The position numbers were made by a program, and so were the translations under genes. A model generated the notes under the pieces. That model was not told the DNA's origin. It made no database searches and was given only the letters and a program-made list of their open reading frames with translations. Of a DNA stretch of 17,837 nt, positions 16,207 to 17,837 are shown in pieces (within the stretch, counting starts at the first letter, position 1; each line of letters begins with the position of its first letter). Source of the stretch: Allopontixanthobacter sp041741895 (lineage in GTDB: Bacteria > Pseudomonadota > Alphaproteobacteria > Sphingomonadales > Sphingomonadaceae); NCBI GenBank assembly GCA_041741895.1, contig JBGSJO010000096.1, forward strand, positions 1 through 17,837. Direction: 5' to 3'.

Positions 16207-16222
16207 ACCTTTACGTAAAGGT
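16207..16222. promoter_or_regulatory. Perfect 16-bp palindrome ahead of merR, probable MerR operator
   Basis: The sequence ACCTTTACGTAAAGGT is a perfect palindrome, lying 16 bp upstream of the merR ATG and touching the last base of the hisI stop codon. On the minus strand it runs between a TTGACC hexamer and TTAGAT, so a protein bound here would sit across a promoter, as MerR proteins do, although the hexamer spacing is shorter than normal. The ACGT centre with flanking T and A runs resembles sites described for LiuR-type regulators. Confidence 0.6.
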
Positions 16223-16605
16223 CAATCAGGATTGCGTTTTAATTCACCGCCTACCAACTCGCGATAGAAACATTCACGCGCGCCGGTGTGGCAAGTGGGG
16301 CCAGCCGGGGTGCATTCCAAAATCAACGAATCCTGGTCGCAATCGACCATAATCCTCTCCACGGAGAGAATGTTGCCCGAACTCTCGCCCTTCATCCACA
16401 ACTTACCGCGGGACCTTGAATGGAAATGTGCGATCCCGGTTTCACGGGTCTTGTCGATCGCCAATTGGTCCATCATCGCAACCATCAGGACTGCCCGGGT
16501 ATCAGCATTGACGACAACTGCGGTCAGCAACCCGTTGGAATCAAAACTGGGCATAAACACGTTGCCCGTTTCCCGATCAGTATTGCCGGTGCTCTCAATT
16601 GTCAC
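16222..16605 (-). CDS. hisI: Phosphoribosyl-AMP cyclohydrolase
   Basis: HisI opens the adenine ring of phosphoribosyl-AMP, the third step of histidine synthesis, in the cytoplasm. The 127-residue protein shows the magnesium-binding DCDQD at 88-92 and the zinc cysteines Cys89, Cys105 and Cys112 in GPTCHTGARECF. HFHSRSRGKLWMKGESSGN at 60-78 is the conserved substrate region. It is a stand-alone HisI; no HisE domain is fused. The GTG start at 16605 is chosen because AAGGA lies about 8 bases upstream and the length is normal; an ATG 17 codons further in would clip the conserved N-terminus. No other his gene lies in the window. Its stop touches the palindrome, so readthrough into merR is possible. 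Confidence 0.93.
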   Translation of the reverse strand: MTIESTGNTDRETGNVFMPSFDSNGLLTAVVVNADTRAVLMVAMMDQLAIDKTRETGIAHFHSRSRGKLWMKGESSGNILSVERIMVDCDQDSLILECTPAGPTCHTGARECFYRELVGGELKRNPD

Positions 16606-16716
16606 AAATCGTCCTTCTAGCGGCCGGTTCGCCGCGTCATGGCGTCAAATATGGATGTTGCAGGATAACAACAGACGTAGCGTAAAATCGAAATGAAATT
16701 CACAAGGCACTTTGAT

Positions 16717-16963
16717 GTTAATCGCCTTGATGGAATGTAGCGAGCGTGGTTCGAAAGGGCCACCCACCGAATGGCGGTGCCGCTAGAGCGCCAGGTTCAG
16801 GGGAATATGGAGATGCAGCCCGCTTATGCGTTGGCGCCTCCAAACGATGAGGGATTGGATCCGGGTAATCTTCTGGGGGGATGATTACCATACCGCAAGG
16901 CGGATCCAGCATTAATCGTCACGTGGCGCCCGGGTCCGGATCGGACCCGGGCGTTATGTTTTT
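16717..16963 (+). ncRNA. Candidate structured small RNA in the hisI-comF gap
   Basis: The 313-bp gap 16606-16918 holds no convincing gene, but a plus-strand transcript of it could fold into a long rod. Pairing pieces in order are GTTAAT 16717-16722 with ATTAAT 16911-16916, CGCCTTG 16723-16729 with CAAGGCG 16896-16902, and ATGG/AAT 16730-16736 with ATT/CCAT 16884-16891 across one bulged A. Inside are local hairpins, for example CGTTGG 16829-16834 with CCAA-A-CG 16840-16846. A plus-oriented intrinsic terminator follows at 16927-16963. A possible promoter (TTGCAG 16658-16663, TAAAAT 16683-16688, spacing 19) is weak. It does not carry the SRP RNA, tmRNA or RNase P core sequences. A short frame at 16771-16884 (37 codons) is an alternative explanation. 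Confidence 0.3.
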
Positions 16964-17728
16964 CGGCCGGAAATCGAGCCCTGCATCCATCACCCGCGCA
17001 AAGCAGGCGATGAGAACCTTGTTCGCGCCGACTTTCTGCAGGGCAGTCAAGCAGGCATCGCTGGTCGCGCCGCTGGTAAACACATCGTCCACCAGCATGT
17101 TGTTAGCCTCCTTGATCCGTTCCATCTGCCCTGCAGGGACTGTAATCGCCCCGGACATGCCGGTGCCGTGGCTTTCTTGCCCAGCCCGCCCAGCGAAGGC
17201 GTGGCCCTGCAGCGGACCAGCCCGTCGATCGCCAACCAGGCCTGCGTCAACTTCGCCAGCTCCCTCGCCAGCAGCGCCGCCGGTTATATCCCCTTTGCCA
17301 CAGTCTCCAACGGTGGAGCGGAACCGGTATGATCAACCAGTCGCCTTCCAACCGGGGAAGCCGCACGGCGATCAGCCGGGCCAGCATCGGGGCCATTGCG
17401 ATCCGGCGGCCGTGCTTGAAGGCCAGCACCAGTTTGTGGGATGCCGGATTGTACAGTGTCGCGGCGGCAATCTCGTTATACCTGGGCGGGCTGGACAGGC
17501 AAGGGGCACATAAGCGCCCGGAGCCACCGAACCACCGCCAAAGGGCCGCTGACAGGCTGCGCAGCTCGGTTCGCCCGGGATATGCAACTGCGACCAGCAC
17601 GGCCCGCATAATCCCTGTTGGCCCGGGATACCGCCGGCGCATAGCGGGCACCGGGGCGGGAAGATCAGATCGACGATCGGTGCAGTGGTTTCTGCAAGAT
17701 TTGCCGTGATGATCGATCCCAGGGACAT
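16919..17728 (-). pseudogene. comF: comF-like phosphoribosyltransferase gene disrupted by three frameshifts
   Basis: All parts of a ComF protein are present in order but in different frames. The N-terminus (ATG 17728, MSLGSIITANL) has the zinc-finger pairs CPLC, CGPC and CAAC. The next frame has LCAPCLSSPPRYNEI, then FKHGRR and DWLIIPVPLHRWRLWQRGYN. A third frame has LTQAWLAIDGLVRCRATPSL and GGLGKK. The last returns to the first frame with the PRPP-binding motif LVDDVFTSGATSD and LIACFARVMDAG. The breaks lie at about 17505-17545, 17281-17282 and 17170-17172, and each is repaired by adding one base, so three single-base losses restore the frame. ComF proteins help take up DNA or act as PRTase-like factors. 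The final 15 or so residues run through a terminator hairpin. Real decay and sequencing error cannot be told apart here. Confidence 0.8.
16927..16963 (+). terminator. Intrinsic terminator facing plus-strand transcripts, overlapping the 3' end of comF
   Basis: A perfect 12-bp GC-rich stem (16927-16938 with 16942-16953, core CGCCCGGGTCCG) closes a 3-base loop. TTATG and then TTTTT (16959-16963) follow on the plus strand. There is no T-run on the minus strand, so it is oriented to stop a plus-strand transcript arriving from 16606-16926, where no plus-strand gene is obvious. It overlaps the last codons of comF. Confidence 0.7.
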
Positions 17729-17782
17729 GGCACCCGTCCTGCCGTGCTTGCGCTGGGCTGGCAAGCGCGGCAAAGCGCAGCG

Positions 17783-17837
17783 ATGCCTCCCAGCAGCCCT
17801 CCCCGCATTTTCGCACCAGCCCGCCGCGCGGCACTGC
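17783..17837 (+). CDS. 5' end of a probable SAM-dependent methyltransferase gene
   Basis: Only 18 codons are inside the window, starting MPPSSPPRIFAPARRAAL. The PPRIFAPARRAA wording matches the start of the BioC/NDUFAF5-like methyltransferases that, as I recall, lie divergent from comF in Sphingomonadales. It is divergent from comF with 54 bp between the starts. No Shine-Dalgarno is visible ahead of the ATG. The call depends on this short match and on gene order from memory. Confidence 0.35.
   Translation, partial: MPPSSPPRIFAPARRAAL

Noticed and set aside
16741..16800. GGTTCGAAAGGGCC suggesting a tRNA T-arm or a permuted tmRNA piece
   Set aside because: The base after the TTCGAAA loop is not the required C, no acceptor stem or anticodon arm can be drawn, and no tmRNA tag sequence is present.
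16791..16825. A loose resemblance to the SRP RNA core (CAGGTTCAGGGG... ATGCAGCC)
   Set aside because: The invariant GGAAGGAAGCAG-like core of bacterial SRP RNA is missing.
16718..16912. A 64-codon minus-strand frame between hisI and comF
   Set aside because: The product is Pro-rich with no conserved look, it starts without a ribosome-binding site, and the region pairs with itself as expected for RNA structure.

Overview
The window looks like a chromosomal segment of an alphaproteobacterium, most likely Sphingomonadales (Erythrobacteraceae or a relative). This rests on recognisable protein variants: a ParE of 663 residues, a LpoA-like penicillin-binding-protein activator, a fused alpha/beta-hydrolase/OsmC protein, a DOMON-like protein next to a DUF1343 protein, and a MerR regulator ahead of a 601-residue acyl-CoA dehydrogenase. 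Base composition is moderately GC-rich throughout, and I see no transposase, integrase, phage gene, tRNA, rRNA or CRISPR repeat. Most of it reads as core-genome housekeeping content.

Layout: (1) 1-434 is the end of a periplasmic penicillin-binding-protein activator, then parE (517-2508), probably read from a leaderless or nearly leaderless mRNA. (2) 2544-3794 (minus) is the hydrolase/OsmC fusion, divergent from a MoxR-type AAA+ ATPase (3960-4838). (3) A soluble chemoreceptor-like protein (4861-6264, minus) separates the MoxR ATPase from its likely partner, a CoxE-like VWA protein (6429-7610). (4) A small hypothetical gene (7691-7927) is followed by a minus-strand pair joined by an ATGA overlap: a DOMON-like protein and a DUF1343 (NamZ/GH171-type) protein. 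(5) tyrS (9797-11026), a single-domain PilZ protein, an MFS exporter and cysK run on the plus strand; the last two are joined by an ATGA overlap. An 18-bp bidirectional terminator separates them from (6) the minus-strand series hisI, merR, acyl-CoA dehydrogenase. A perfect 16-bp palindrome sits between hisI and merR. (7) A 313-bp gap (16606-16918) carries long-range complementarity and a plus-oriented intrinsic terminator, so it may encode a small RNA. (8) comF (16919-17728, minus) is broken by three single-base losses. The first codons of a probable methyltransferase gene run off the right edge.

Most attractive for follow-up are the structured gap at 16717-16963, the triply frameshifted comF whose end frame matches its start frame, the DUF1343/DOMON-like coupled pair with no visible export signal, and the chemoreceptor placed between the MoxR and VWA genes. 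I do not see a clearly new multi-gene system. The calls are made from motifs and memory of families, without database searches.
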